A stretch of 64,000 nucleotides of DNA from PALSA-612 sp963704335 (GTDB lineage: Bacteria > Actinomycetota > Thermoleophilia > Gaiellales > Gaiellaceae): positions 868,001 to 932,000 of the forward strand of contig OY969889.1 in NCBI GenBank assembly GCA_963704335.1. The letters run 5' to 3'. Of the stretch, positions 18,415 through 26,279 are shown piece after piece. The notes beneath the pieces are model-generated. The model searched no databases and had not been told where the DNA came from. It saw nothing but the letters and a program-made list of their open reading frames with translations. The position numbers and the translations under genes are program-made. Position 1 is the stretch's first letter. Every line of letters starts with the position of its first letter.

Positions 18415-19480
18415 GCCCGCGGCGCAGTACGGATCCCTTCTACCGGAGCTGAAGCAGCGGCTCGGCGAGGTGCTCGACCGCGGCGAATTCGTTCTCGGTC
18501 CGAACGTTCGTGCCTTCGAGCAGGAGTCCGCGACCTACCTCGGCGTGCCGCATGCGATTGGCGTCGCCAACGGCACCGATGCCATCGTGCTCGTGCTGCG
18601 TGCGCTCGAGATCGGCCCCGGGGACGAGGTCGTCTGCCCCGCCTTCACGTTCTACGCGACAGCTGAGGCAATCGCTTCCGTCGGCGCCACACCCGTCTTC
18701 GCCGACATCGACGAGGTGACGCTCAATATCGATCCCGCCGACGTCGAGCGCCGATTGACGGCGCGAACTCGGGCGATCATGCCCGTGCATCTCTTCGGCA
18801 ACCCGGCTCCGCTCGAGGAGCTGGCCGGGCACGGTTTGCCTCTGATCGAGGACGCGGCGCAGGCGTTCGGAGCCGACGGCGTCGCCACGACCGGAGTGGC
18901 GTCGACGTTCAGCTTCTATCCGACGAAGAACCTCGGCGGCATCGGCGACGGTGGGCTCGTGACGGCGCTCGACGACGAGCTGGCGGAACGCGTGCGCATG
19001 CTGCGCTTCCACGGCTCGCGCGACAAGCGGGACTTCCACTACGTCGGCACGAACTCCCGGCTCGACGAGCTGCAGGCAGCCGCCCTGCGGCTGTTCCTGG
19101 AGCACCTCGACGACTGGAACGCGCAGCGCCGCGAGGCAGCAGCGAGGTATGCCGAGCTGGGCCTGGGCGAGCTGGTCGAGCTGCCGGCCGACGACGGTGC
19201 GCACGTCTACCACCTCTACGTCGTGCGATCCCCGGAACGCGACCGGATCGCGGCAGCGCTGGCCGAAGCCGACATCGGCAGCGCGTCGTACTACAACACC
19301 CCCCTTCACCTGCAGCCTGCACTGAGCTATCTCGGCTGGCAGCCGGGCTCGCTGCCGGAGACCGAGCGTGCCGGCCGCGAGAACCTCGCGCTGCCCATGT
19401 GGGTGGGGATTGACGTCGAGTCGCAGGAGCGTGTCGTCGAGACGGTGCGTGGAGCCGTGGCCGTGGGAGTCGCCTCGTGA
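18392..19480 (+). CDS. DegT/DnrJ/EryC1-family sugar aminotransferase
   Basis: A PLP-dependent aminotransferase of 362 residues that aminates keto-sugar nucleotides. The PLP lysine is in SFYPTKNLGG (K179). GVANGTDAIVLVLRAL and IEDAAQAFGAD are family cofactor-binding segments, and RLDELQAAAL is the usual substrate-side motif. GTG 18392 gives the typical start VPRIPLFKP and lies 8 bases after a TAGACT -10-like box, so the message may be leaderless. It ends in a GTGA overlap with the dehydratase gene that could supply its substrate. Confidence 0.9.
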   Translation: MPRIPLFKPAAQYGSLLPELKQRLGEVLDRGEFVLGPNVRAFEQESATYLGVPHAIGVANGTDAIVLVLRALEIGPGDEVVCPAFTFYATAEAIASVGATPVFADIDEVTLNIDPADVERRLTARTRAIMPVHLFGNPAPLEELAGHGLPLIEDAAQAFGADGVATTGVASTFSFYPTKNLGGIGDGGLVTALDDELAERVRMLRFHGSRDKRDFHYVGTNSRLDELQAAALRLFLEHLDDWNAQRREAAARYAELGLGELVELPADDGAHVYHLYVVRSPERDRIAAALAEADIGSASYYNTPLHLQPALSYLGWQPGSLPETERAGRENLALPMWVGIDVESQERVVETVRGAVAVGVAS

Positions 19481-21354
19481 TCAACCGGCACCGCATCTGG
19501 CAACTGCTGGCGGATGCCGTCCTGATCGCTGCCGCGTGGTACCTCGCGTTCCGCCTGCGCTTCGACACGCCGCGTATTCCGCCGTACTACGAGACGCTGC
19601 TCTGGCGATCGCTCCCGATCGTGGTCGTCGTGCAGCTTGCGATCTTCTTCCTCTTCGGCTTCTACAACCGCTGGTGGCGCTACGTCTCGACGCGAGACAT
19701 GTGGACGCTCGTGCGCGGCGCTTCGGTGGCCTGCCTCGTCTCCAGCCTCGTGGTGTACTTCGCCGCCCCGGTCGAGCAGATCCGGCTGCCGCGCTCGATC
19801 GCGATCATGGACTGGCTGTTGCTGCTCGCGTTCGTGGCCGGCTCACGCATGCTTGCCCGCACGATCCTCGAGCGCCCGTCGACGAAGGGGATCGTGGCGC
19901 GTGGCCGAGAGGTGATCGTCGCCGGGGCGGGCGACGCTGCGCAGGTGACTGTCAAGGAGATGCTGAAGTCCCAGGCGCTCGGCGCCACTCCGATCGGCCT
20001 CGTCGACGACGATCCGCGGAAGCAGAACCTTCGCGTGCACGGCGTGCGCGTCCTCGGCACCACTGCGGATCTCCCGCGAATCCTCCGCGAGCAGCATCCC
20101 GACGAGGTGCTGATCGCCATGCCGTCGGCAACGGGCGAGACGCGCCAGCGGGTGGTCGATGCCGCGCGCGCCGCGGGAGTGCCCGTCAAGACGCTCCCAG
20201 GGCTGCACGAGATGATTGCGGGCGATGTCGATCTGGCGCCACAGATCCGCCCGGTGCAGGTGGAGGACGTGCTCGGACGGGAGCAGGTGGAGGTCGATCT
20301 CGAGTCGGTCGCGAAGTACCTCGCCGACGAGACAGTGCTCGTCACCGGCGCCGGCGGCTCGATCGGCTCGGAGCTCTGCCGGCAGATCGCCCGTATCGGG
20401 TGCAAGCGGCTGATCCTCGTAGAGCAGGGTGAGACGCCGCTGTTCGAGATCGAGCGCGAGCTCGTCGACCAGCGCGGCTTCCCGCCCAGCGTGCCGGTTC
20501 TGGCCGATGCAGGGAACCGACAGAAGATGCGACAGGTGTTCGAGCGCTACACGCCCGGCGTCGTCTTCCACGCCGCCGCGTACAAGCACGTGCCGCTCAT
20601 GGAGGCGAACCCGCTGGAGTCGGTGCGGAACAACACGCTCGTGACGCGGACGATGGCCGAGGTGGCGATGGAGTTCGAGGCGAGCCGCTTCGTGCTCATC
20701 TCCACGGACAAGGCCGTCAACCCGAAGACGGTCATGGGCCAGTCGAAGGCGCTCTGCGAGTGGATCGTGGAGGCGTTCGGCCACCGGCAGGACGTCCCCA
20801 CGCGCTTCGTCGCCGTGCGCTTCGGGAACGTGCTCGGCTCGTCAGGAAGCGTGATCCCCATCTTCCGGCGCCAGATCGAGCGCGGCGGGCCGTTGACCGT
20901 CACGCACCCAGAGATGACGCGGTTCTTCATGACGATCCCGGAGGCGGTGTCGCTGGTCGTCCAGGCCGGCGCCATCGGCGGTCGCGGCGAGGTGTTCGTG
21001 CTCGACATGGGCGAGCCCGTGCGCATCATCGACCTGGCGCGCAACATGATCGAGCTCTCGGGCAAGGAGCCCGAGCGCGACATCCGCATCGAGTTCATCG
21101 GCGCGCGGCCGGGTGAGAAGCTCCACGAGGAGCTCTGGTCGGACGGCGAGACGGTTGCGGATACCGGCCACGCAAAGATCAATCTCGTCACGCGACCTTC
21201 GATCGACGCGGTGTGGCTCGACGAGGAGCTGGCGACGCTGGCGCGGCTCGTCGACGAAGGCGACACGCTCGAGCTCGTCGCGAAGCTGGCGGCGATGATG
21301 AAGGCGCCGCGCCGTGGGCCCGCGGCGCAGCCTGCGGCGCAGCAGCTCTCTTGA
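19477..21354 (+). CDS. membrane-bound nucleotide-sugar 4,6-dehydratase (CapD/WbpM/PglF-like)
   Basis: A 625-residue protein with four N-terminal membrane helices (within residues ~1-130), a first nucleotide-binding domain (VIVAGAGDAAQV), and a C-terminal short-chain dehydratase domain with TGAGGSIGSELC as the NAD loop. AAYKHVPLMEANP and STDKAVNPKTVMG are family motifs. Such enzymes make UDP-4-keto-6-deoxy sugars. With the aminotransferase just upstream, the product is probably a 4-amino-6-deoxy or related amino sugar for a surface glycan. GTG 19477 overlaps the aminotransferase stop. Sugar identity cannot be read from sequence. Confidence 0.9.
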   Translation: MINRHRIWQLLADAVLIAAAWYLAFRLRFDTPRIPPYYETLLWRSLPIVVVVQLAIFFLFGFYNRWWRYVSTRDMWTLVRGASVACLVSSLVVYFAAPVEQIRLPRSIAIMDWLLLLAFVAGSRMLARTILERPSTKGIVARGREVIVAGAGDAAQVTVKEMLKSQALGATPIGLVDDDPRKQNLRVHGVRVLGTTADLPRILREQHPDEVLIAMPSATGETRQRVVDAARAAGVPVKTLPGLHEMIAGDVDLAPQIRPVQVEDVLGREQVEVDLESVAKYLADETVLVTGAGGSIGSELCRQIARIGCKRLILVEQGETPLFEIERELVDQRGFPPSVPVLADAGNRQKMRQVFERYTPGVVFHAAAYKHVPLMEANPLESVRNNTLVTRTMAEVAMEFEASRFVLISTDKAVNPKTVMGQSKALCEWIVEAFGHRQDVPTRFVAVRFGNVLGSSGSVIPIFRRQIERGGPLTVTHPEMTRFFMTIPEAVSLVVQAGAIGGRGEVFVLDMGEPVRIIDLARNMIELSGKEPERDIRIEFIGARPGEKLHEELWSDGETVADTGHAKINLVTRPSIDAVWLDEELATLARLVDEGDTLELVAKLAAMMKAPRRGPAAQPAAQQLS

Positions 21355-21356
21355 GA

Positions 21357-21379
21357 CGGCGCCTAGCGGGCGCTAGCCG
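21357..21379. terminator. GC-rich hairpin between convergent genes
   Basis: The arms CTAGCG and CGCTAG (21363-21368, 21371-21376) are extended by CGGC/GCCG with a two-base bulge. The hairpin sits exactly between the stop of the dehydratase gene and the stop of the opposing DUF354 gene. There is no T-tract on either side, so bidirectional termination is a guess from position. Confidence 0.35.
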
Positions 21380-22386
21380 GTACGCGGAAGAAGCGTCTCG
21401 AGCAGCGCGCGCGGGTCGCGCCGGACACGTGCTCGGAGCTCGTCTGTGGCTCGCTTCTTCAGCTCAAAGGCCTGCGGATCGGTGAGCATTTGCAGCCTGC
21501 CGTCGCGGATCAGCTGCTCGTCGACGCCGCCCAGTCTGCCGCTGAACTCGGTGTACACGGGGATTCCGAGCGCAACCGCCTCACGGTTCATGGTTCCGCC
21601 GGCCGAGATCACGATGTCCGCCGCCGCCATCAGGCTCTGCGCGTCGATTGCCTGCTGCGGGACGATGACCGAGGGCAATGCGAGCGACCGGACATGTGCA
21701 TGTTGGTCCGGCGTACGCGGAAGGACGACGGCGTGCACGTCCTCGCGCCGACCGAGCAGCTCGAGCGTTCGGGGAAAGAGGGGGTTGCCGCGCCGGTGGT
21801 AGAGCGCGATGTCAGGCGGCGGGCGCAGAACGACCACGACGCGCGACGGGTCGACGCCCAGCTGGGCCGGAACGGTGGGGTCGGGCTCGAAGTCGGCCAG
21901 GTAGTACTCCTCCTTGAGGCCGGGGTAGCGTGCAAGCTTCGGCGGTCGCAAGCCGTAGCGGGTGAGACGTTCGGCCGGGATGGCGTCAGGCACGACGACA
22001 CGCGTAGCGGCTCGGGCGCCGAACTGGTGCTGCGCGAGCGCGAACTCGTAGTCGAACGTGGTCGTCGACGGGACACCGAGGCCGCGAGCCGTCAGCGTCA
22101 GGTCGTGCGAGCCGTGTGCGAGCGCGGCGTCGAACGACAGCGCGTGCGCCCATCCACGCAACTGCTTCAGACGCCGTGCCATCGCCCGCGCCTTGCCAGT
22201 TCGCGTCCTGCCACCGTGCGTGCCGATGATCGTCGCGTCGATGTCGTGTAGTCGGAGCAGCTGTTCGATCTGAGCGAACGCGCGCGCCGTGACGTGCACG
22301 GTGTGGCCATCCTGCTCGAGAAGCCGGATCAGCGGGCGAAAGAACGGCACATGCGGAGAGTTGGTGATGTCGATCCAGACGCGCAC
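21373..22386 (-). CDS. DUF354-family, glycosyltransferase-like protein
   Basis: A 337-residue protein beginning VRVWIDITNSPHV, the signature of DUF354, which has a GT-B-like double Rossmann fold. ADIVISAGGTMNREAVALGIP near the C-terminus matches the donor-site region of UDP-sugar transferases and epimerases. Activity and substrate are unknown; the surrounding sugar-nucleotide genes suggest a glycan role. GTG 22386 is chosen because it gives the conserved N-terminus; the frame stays open upstream through the divergent LysR gene, which must be non-coding there. It converges with the dehydratase gene. Confidence 0.82.
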   Translation of the reverse strand: MRVWIDITNSPHVPFFRPLIRLLEQDGHTVHVTARAFAQIEQLLRLHDIDATIIGTHGGRTRTGKARAMARRLKQLRGWAHALSFDAALAHGSHDLTLTARGLGVPSTTTFDYEFALAQHQFGARAATRVVVPDAIPAERLTRYGLRPPKLARYPGLKEEYYLADFEPDPTVPAQLGVDPSRVVVVLRPPPDIALYHRRGNPLFPRTLELLGRREDVHAVVLPRTPDQHAHVRSLALPSVIVPQQAIDAQSLMAAADIVISAGGTMNREAVALGIPVYTEFSGRLGGVDEQLIRDGRLQMLTDPQAFELKKRATDELRARVRRDPRALLETLLPRTG

Positions 22387-22409
22387 CGCGGCGACTCTAC
22401 AGCGAGACC

Positions 22410-22433
22410 GGACATGTCCCAGTGCCTGGCACT
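22410..22433. repeat. two adjacent palindromes in the DUF354-LysR divergent region
   Basis: GGACATGTCC (22410-22419) is followed by AGTGCCTGGCACT (22421-22433). Both are perfect inverted repeats. They could be regulator sites or remains of a small dispersed repeat, because the second palindrome's core also occurs at 12971-12981. Confidence 0.45.
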
Positions 22434-22448
22434 GGCGGGCGGCGTGGT

Positions 22449-22463
22449 ATAAGCGAAGCTTAT
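22449..22463. promoter_or_regulatory. LysR-type operator overlapping -10 box and start codon
   Basis: ATAAGCGAAGCTTAT is a perfect 6+6 inverted repeat with the T-N11-A spacing of LysR-family sites. It includes TATAAG, a good -10 box (22448-22453), and ends inside the ATG of the LysR gene (22462). Binding here would block transcription of the regulator gene, so negative autoregulation is likely. The short distance from -10 to ATG implies a leaderless or nearly leaderless mRNA. Confidence 0.65.
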
Positions 22464-23355
22464 GGATACGAGGCAGCTGAGGGCGTTCTGCGCCGTGGTC
22501 GAACGCGAGAGCTTCTCGCGCGCCGCTGCAACGCTCGGCGTGACTCAGCCTGCAGTGAGCCAGCAAGTTCGCTCGCTCGAGAAGCGCGTCGGCATCCAGC
22601 TTCTCGATCGCTCCGGCCGTCGCGTCGTCCCCACAGACGCCGGGGCGCGTCTCTATCGAAGCTCCCAGCGACTGCTCACGCTGGAGGAGCAGATGCTCGC
22701 GGAGCTCGGGGAGCCTCTGTTCGGGCCGCTCACGGGCTCGCTCGAGATCGGGGCATCGACGGGACCGGCGGCGATCGTCGTACCCCTCCTGCTGTGCGAG
22801 TTCCACCAGGCGAACCCGTCGCTCGACGTTCGCCTGTCCGTTCACGACACGCAGACCGTGGTCTCGCTGGTCGCGGAGCGTGAGCTCGAGCTGGGAATCG
22901 TCGGCGCCGCCCGCCGCCGCCGCGCGGTCGAGTTCGAGCCGTTCTTCTCGGACGAAGTGATCCTCGTCTGCCCGCCGGGGCACACGTCGGCGGGCCGCAC
23001 GATCACCGTTGACGAGCTACCTGAGATCCCTCTCATCCTCATGCAGGACGGCGCGGGCGTCCGCCAGCTGCTCGAAGACGAGCTGCGCCGCCAGGGCAAG
23101 CGGCTTCGTGACCTGAACGTCGAACTGGTGCTCGGGCTCCAGGAGTCCGTCAAGAGCGCCGTGCAGGCGGGTCATGGCGCGACGTTCATCTCCCGGCGGG
23201 CCGTCGAAGCCGACCTCGCCACCGGGACGCTTGCGCAGATTCGCGTCGGTGGCCTCGACCTGCAGCGGCAAATCTCGATAGCCCGTGCGGCCGGCCGCGT
23301 TCCGAGCCGCGCGGCGGAGGCATTCGTCTCGTTCGCCAAAGACAGGTTGAAGTGA
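22462..23355 (+). CDS. LysR-family transcriptional regulator
   Basis: A regulator of 297 residues. The N-terminal winged helix-turn-helix is clear (MDTRQLRAFCAVVERESFSR, LGVTQPAVSQQVRSLE), followed by a periplasmic-binding-protein-type effector domain (GASTGPAAIVVPLLL..., DEVILVCPPGH, ESVKSAVQAGHGATFISRRA) resembling CysB/CbbR-type sensors. The effector is unknown. Its own promoter carries a LysR-type palindrome. The next gene starts within its stop codon (GTGA), so the two are co-transcribed and the dehydrogenase substrate or a related compound is a candidate effector. Confidence 0.92.
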   Translation: MDTRQLRAFCAVVERESFSRAAATLGVTQPAVSQQVRSLEKRVGIQLLDRSGRRVVPTDAGARLYRSSQRLLTLEEQMLAELGEPLFGPLTGSLEIGASTGPAAIVVPLLLCEFHQANPSLDVRLSVHDTQTVVSLVAERELELGIVGAARRRRAVEFEPFFSDEVILVCPPGHTSAGRTITVDELPEIPLILMQDGAGVRQLLEDELRRQGKRLRDLNVELVLGLQESVKSAVQAGHGATFISRRAVEADLATGTLAQIRVGGLDLQRQISIARAAGRVPSRAAEAFVSFAKDRLK

Positions 23356-24263
23356 TCGTCCGCTGGGGTCTCGATCAACTCGCCCCGTTGCTCGGCGAGC
23401 TCGGCATCGAGCGGCCGTTCCTCGTCGCCAGCAAGCGCTGGGACGGCGCCGGCTTCCCGGGCGCCGCCAGCTGGAGCGAGATCCCGTCACATCGCATCGC
23501 CGTCCCGGAGACCGTCGACGGCGTGCTGGCCGTGGGTGGCGGCAGCGCCATCGACACGGCGAAGGCGGCTTCGGCAGCGAGTGGCCTGGCACTCGTGTCG
23601 GTGCCGACGACCTACTCAGGCTCCGAGTGGACCGAGTCCTTCGGCGTTCGCGAGCCGGACAAGCGCATGGTCGGAGGCGGCAAGGGAGCGAACCTCGCCG
23701 GCATCGTGTACGAGCCGGAGCTGACGCTCGACCTTCCTCGTCCCGAGTCCGGGGGCACCGCCATGAACGCGCTGGCTCATTGCGTGGAAGCCCTCTATCC
23801 CGGTGATCTCGAATCCGCGCGACGCGGGGCCGCTCTGATCGTCGAATGGCTGCCGCGGGTACTCGACGAGCTCCGTGACTTCGAGGCGCGAACGCACCTG
23901 CTCGAAGGCGCCGCCGCCGCCGGGGAGGCGCTCGCGGCGCACGGCCTCTATCTCGGCCACGCCATGGCGCAGGGCGTCGGCGGCCGCTACGGACTTCCCC
24001 ACGGGGCGCTCAACGCCATCTGCCTGCCGGCGGCGATGCGCTTCAACGCTGCCGCGGCGCCGCTCGCGCTCGAAGTCGTGCCCGTCGAAACGGCGGAGAA
24101 CCTTGCGCGACTCGCAGGCTTCACGCGGCTTCGCGACCTCGGCGTTCCTGAGGCCGATCTGGACGAGCTGGCCGAGGCGATCGCGCTCCGGCCCGGCGCG
24201 CGCGCCAACCCGCGTCCGGCGAGCCCCGCAGCGATCGCTGAGCTCTTGCGCTCGATCTGGTAG
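23352..24263 (+). CDS. iron-containing alcohol dehydrogenase family, maleylacetate-reductase-like
   Basis: A 303-residue NAD(P)H-dependent dehydrogenase of the group III ADH fold. AVGGGSAIDTAKA is the dinucleotide loop. VPTTYSGSEWTESFGVRE and SGGTAMNALAHCVEALYP resemble maleylacetate reductases, which act late in aromatic-ring degradation. Metal-binding-region histidines are present in NALAHCVEAL and GLYLGHAMAQ. It is shorter than typical members (about 350 residues), mainly at the N-terminus. Cotranscribed with the LysR gene; no ring-cleavage enzyme is adjacent, so the exact substrate is uncertain. Confidence 0.75.
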   Translation: MIVRWGLDQLAPLLGELGIERPFLVASKRWDGAGFPGAASWSEIPSHRIAVPETVDGVLAVGGGSAIDTAKAASAASGLALVSVPTTYSGSEWTESFGVREPDKRMVGGGKGANLAGIVYEPELTLDLPRPESGGTAMNALAHCVEALYPGDLESARRGAALIVEWLPRVLDELRDFEARTHLLEGAAAAGEALAAHGLYLGHAMAQGVGGRYGLPHGALNAICLPAAMRFNAAAAPLALEVVPVETAENLARLAGFTRLRDLGVPEADLDELAEAIALRPGARANPRPASPAAIAELLRSIW

Positions 24264-24273
24264 GCAGGGCTGT

Positions 24274-24302
24274 TTGTAAGTCCGCCGAAACTGCGGTTAA
24301 AT
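24274..24302 (+). promoter_or_regulatory. putative promoter of the proline-tailed membrane protein gene
   Basis: TTGTAA (24274-24279) and TTAAAT (24297-24302) are separated by 17 bases, a good fit to a housekeeping sigma promoter and notable in such GC-rich DNA. An AAAGGA ribosome site follows about ten bases before the ATG at 24339. Confidence 0.55.
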
Positions 24303-24338
24303 CAACCACCCAGAGTCCAAAGAGAAAGGACCACCTGC

Positions 24339-24896
24339 ATGGACAAGCTTGCGGAGATCAACCACGGCGCGAAAGTCGTGCTCGGCGCATCGATCCTCTT
24401 CCTGATCATCTCGTTCTTCAACTGGCAGGAAGTCGATCTCGGCGCCTTCGGTGAAGCCGGCATCAGCATGTGGCACGGCGTGGGCTGGATCGCGGGCTTG
24501 CTGGCGATCGCAATCATTGTCTGGCAGGCGATCAGGCTCTCGAACCTGAACCTCGAGATCGGCGTCGGGCCGGCCATGGTCACCGCCTTCCTCGCCTTGC
24601 TCCTCCTGCTCTTCACGGTCATCAAGTTCTTCGCAGACAACGAGTTCCGCACGTGGGCCGCATGGGTCGGGCTCATCCTCGCGATTGCCGTCGCCGGCGG
24701 CGCCTGGCTGAACATGCAGCTGACGGGCGAGAGCATCGCCGACCTGCAGAAGCTCGGCGGCACTGGTGGAGCCGGCGGCGGAACTGCCGCTGGAGGTGGA
24801 ACGAGCGCACCGCCCCCGCCACCCGCGGACACGCCGGCGCCCCCACCGCCGCCCCCGCCCCCGCCGCCACCGCCCGACGACGCCCCCCGCACGTAG
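24339..24896 (+). CDS. small four-helix membrane protein with proline-rich C-terminal tail
   Basis: I do not recognise a family. It has 185 residues with four hydrophobic segments (VVLGASILFLIISFF, GWIAGLLAIAIIVW, MVTAFLALLLLLFTVIKFF, WVGLILAIAVAGGAWL). A Gly-rich linker follows, then a tail that is almost all proline with a few Ala and Asp. Such tails often lie outside or at the membrane surface and can bind partner domains. It has its own promoter and is followed by a strong hairpin, so it is probably a single-gene unit. Confidence 0.75.
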   Translation: MDKLAEINHGAKVVLGASILFLIISFFNWQEVDLGAFGEAGISMWHGVGWIAGLLAIAIIVWQAIRLSNLNLEIGVGPAMVTAFLALLLLLFTVIKFFADNEFRTWAAWVGLILAIAVAGGAWLNMQLTGESIADLQKLGGTGGAGGGTAAGGGTSAPPPPPADTPAPPPPPPPPPPPPDDAPRT

Positions 24897-24916
24897 CTTC
24901 GTTTCGCAGCTGAGCT

Positions 24917-24942
24917 GGGCCTCTCCCGCCGAGGAGAGGCCC
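24917..24942 (+). terminator. GC-rich hairpin after the membrane protein gene
   Basis: GGGCCTCTC and GAGAGGCCC are perfect 9-base arms around an 8-base loop, 20 bases after the stop codon. No U-tract follows, as is common for terminators in GC-rich actinobacteria. Confidence 0.6.
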
Positions 24943-24954
24943 ATCGCTGCGCGG

Positions 24955-24992
24955 TAGAATAAGCACCGCTAATTCCTGGAATTAGCTATAGT
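24955..24992 (+). promoter_or_regulatory. promoter region with a 19-base perfect palindrome upstream of the flavoprotein gene
   Basis: GCTAATTCC-T-GGAATTAGC (24968-24986) is a perfect palindrome with 9-base arms, very AT-rich for this DNA. It lies between two -10-like boxes, TAGAAT (24955-24960) and TATAGT (24987-24992). The second is 6 bases before the GTG start at 24999, which would give a leaderless mRNA. A dimeric repressor bound here would block either promoter. The regulator is unknown. Confidence 0.6.
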
Positions 24993-24998
24993 CCTGCA

Positions 24999-26279
24999 GT
25001 GGTGGCGCGCTCGCTGGCATTCGACGTTCTCGTCGTCGGTTCGGGCGCATCCGGCCTGGCGGCTGCGGTGAGCGCGGAGGCCGCCGGCAGACGGGTTGGG
25101 CTCGTGACGAAGGACGCGCTCCAGTCCTGCAACTCCGCCAAGGCGCAAGGCGGTATCCAGGCCGCCTTCGGCGAGGACGACTCGCCGGAGCAGCACGCGG
25201 CTGACGTATGGGCGAGCTCCCACGAGACGGCCGACCTCGGCCTCGTCGAGATTCTCACGTCAGAGGCTCCCTCGACCATCCACTGGCTCGAGGAGCAGGG
25301 CGTCGACTTCACGCGCGACAACGGCGGCTACCGGCTCGCCCGTTGCGGCGGCGCGACGCGTAAGCGCCTTCTGCAAGTCGGCGACAGAACCGGTCACGCG
25401 ATCACGAAGGCCCTCCGGCGGGTCGCCGAAGCGTCGAGCGCGGAGACGTTTCCGAAGTCGCCGCTCGAGGAGCTCGAGCAGACGACGGCAGGGTGGCGCG
25501 CCCGCTGCGGTGACCACGAGATCGAAGCCGGCGCCGTCGTCCTGGCCGCCGGCGGCCGCTGTTATCGCGAGGCGGAGGAGCGCGGCGAGCTCACCACGAA
25601 CCATCAAGGCGCCACGGGCGAGGTGACACAGATCGCCCTGGGTCTCGGCGCCGAGGCACGCGACCTGGATGCGCTCCAGTACCACCCGAACGGCGGCGCG
25701 TGGCCGGAGAACATGCAGGGCTACTCGATCCCGGAGACGACGCGGGCCTACGGAGCCGTTCTCCTCAACGCCGACGGCGAGGAGTTCACCGACTCGCTAG
25801 GGCCTCGCGACGTCGTCTCGCAGGCGATCTTCGACGAGGTTGCGAAGGGGAAGGGCGTGGAGTCGCCAGACGGCCGCCCGGCCGTCTACCTCGACACGAC
25901 GCGCATTCCCGAGGCGGACGCGGACATCTCGCTGCCGTACATGCTCCGCCGCTACCGCGGCGGCGGCATCGACCCGCTTTCGGAGCCGATCCTCACGTAT
26001 CCCGTCCTCCACTACCAGAACGGCGGCCTCGTCATCTCGAAGGACGGCGAGACGACTGTGCCCGGCCTTTTCGCCTGCGGTGAGATCGCCGGCGGCACGC
26101 ACGGGCGGAACCGCATGATGGGCAACTCGCTGCTCGAGTGCTGCGTCTTCGGGCGGCGCGCCGGGCGGGCTGCCGCGCGAGGGCCGCATGATCGCCACCG
26201 ATCTCCAGAAAGTGGTCGAGGACGCAGCGGCCCACCTCTACGTGTGGGCCCTGAAGGACATTCCGCAGGATCTGCGTGA
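24999..26279 (+). CDS. FAD-dependent fumarate reductase/succinate dehydrogenase flavoprotein-type protein (NadB/SdhA superfamily)
   Basis: A flavoprotein of 426 residues. VVGSGASGLAAAVSAEAAG is the FAD-binding loop, AKAQGGIQAAFGEDDS matches the covalent-FAD/SdhA-NadB family region, YHPNGGAWPENMQG and the Arg-rich CGEIAGGTHGRNRMMGNSL are active-site and FAD segments. It lacks the ~120-residue helical C-terminal domain of SdhA or NadB. The frame runs 92 bases into the fumarase gene, much longer than the usual 1-4 base overlaps here. One missing base near 26151-26181 would place a stop at 26189-26191 in an ATGA overlap, so the last ~30 residues may be artefactual. No iron-sulfur subunit or membrane anchor is nearby. 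Its link to fumarase suggests fumarate or succinate chemistry. Confidence 0.75.
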   Translation: MVARSLAFDVLVVGSGASGLAAAVSAEAAGRRVGLVTKDALQSCNSAKAQGGIQAAFGEDDSPEQHAADVWASSHETADLGLVEILTSEAPSTIHWLEEQGVDFTRDNGGYRLARCGGATRKRLLQVGDRTGHAITKALRRVAEASSAETFPKSPLEELEQTTAGWRARCGDHEIEAGAVVLAAGGRCYREAEERGELTTNHQGATGEVTQIALGLGAEARDLDALQYHPNGGAWPENMQGYSIPETTRAYGAVLLNADGEEFTDSLGPRDVVSQAIFDEVAKGKGVESPDGRPAVYLDTTRIPEADADISLPYMLRRYRGGGIDPLSEPILTYPVLHYQNGGLVISKDGETTVPGLFACGEIAGGTHGRNRMMGNSLLECCVFGRRAGRAAARGPHDRHRSPESGRGRSGPPLRVGPEGHSAGSA

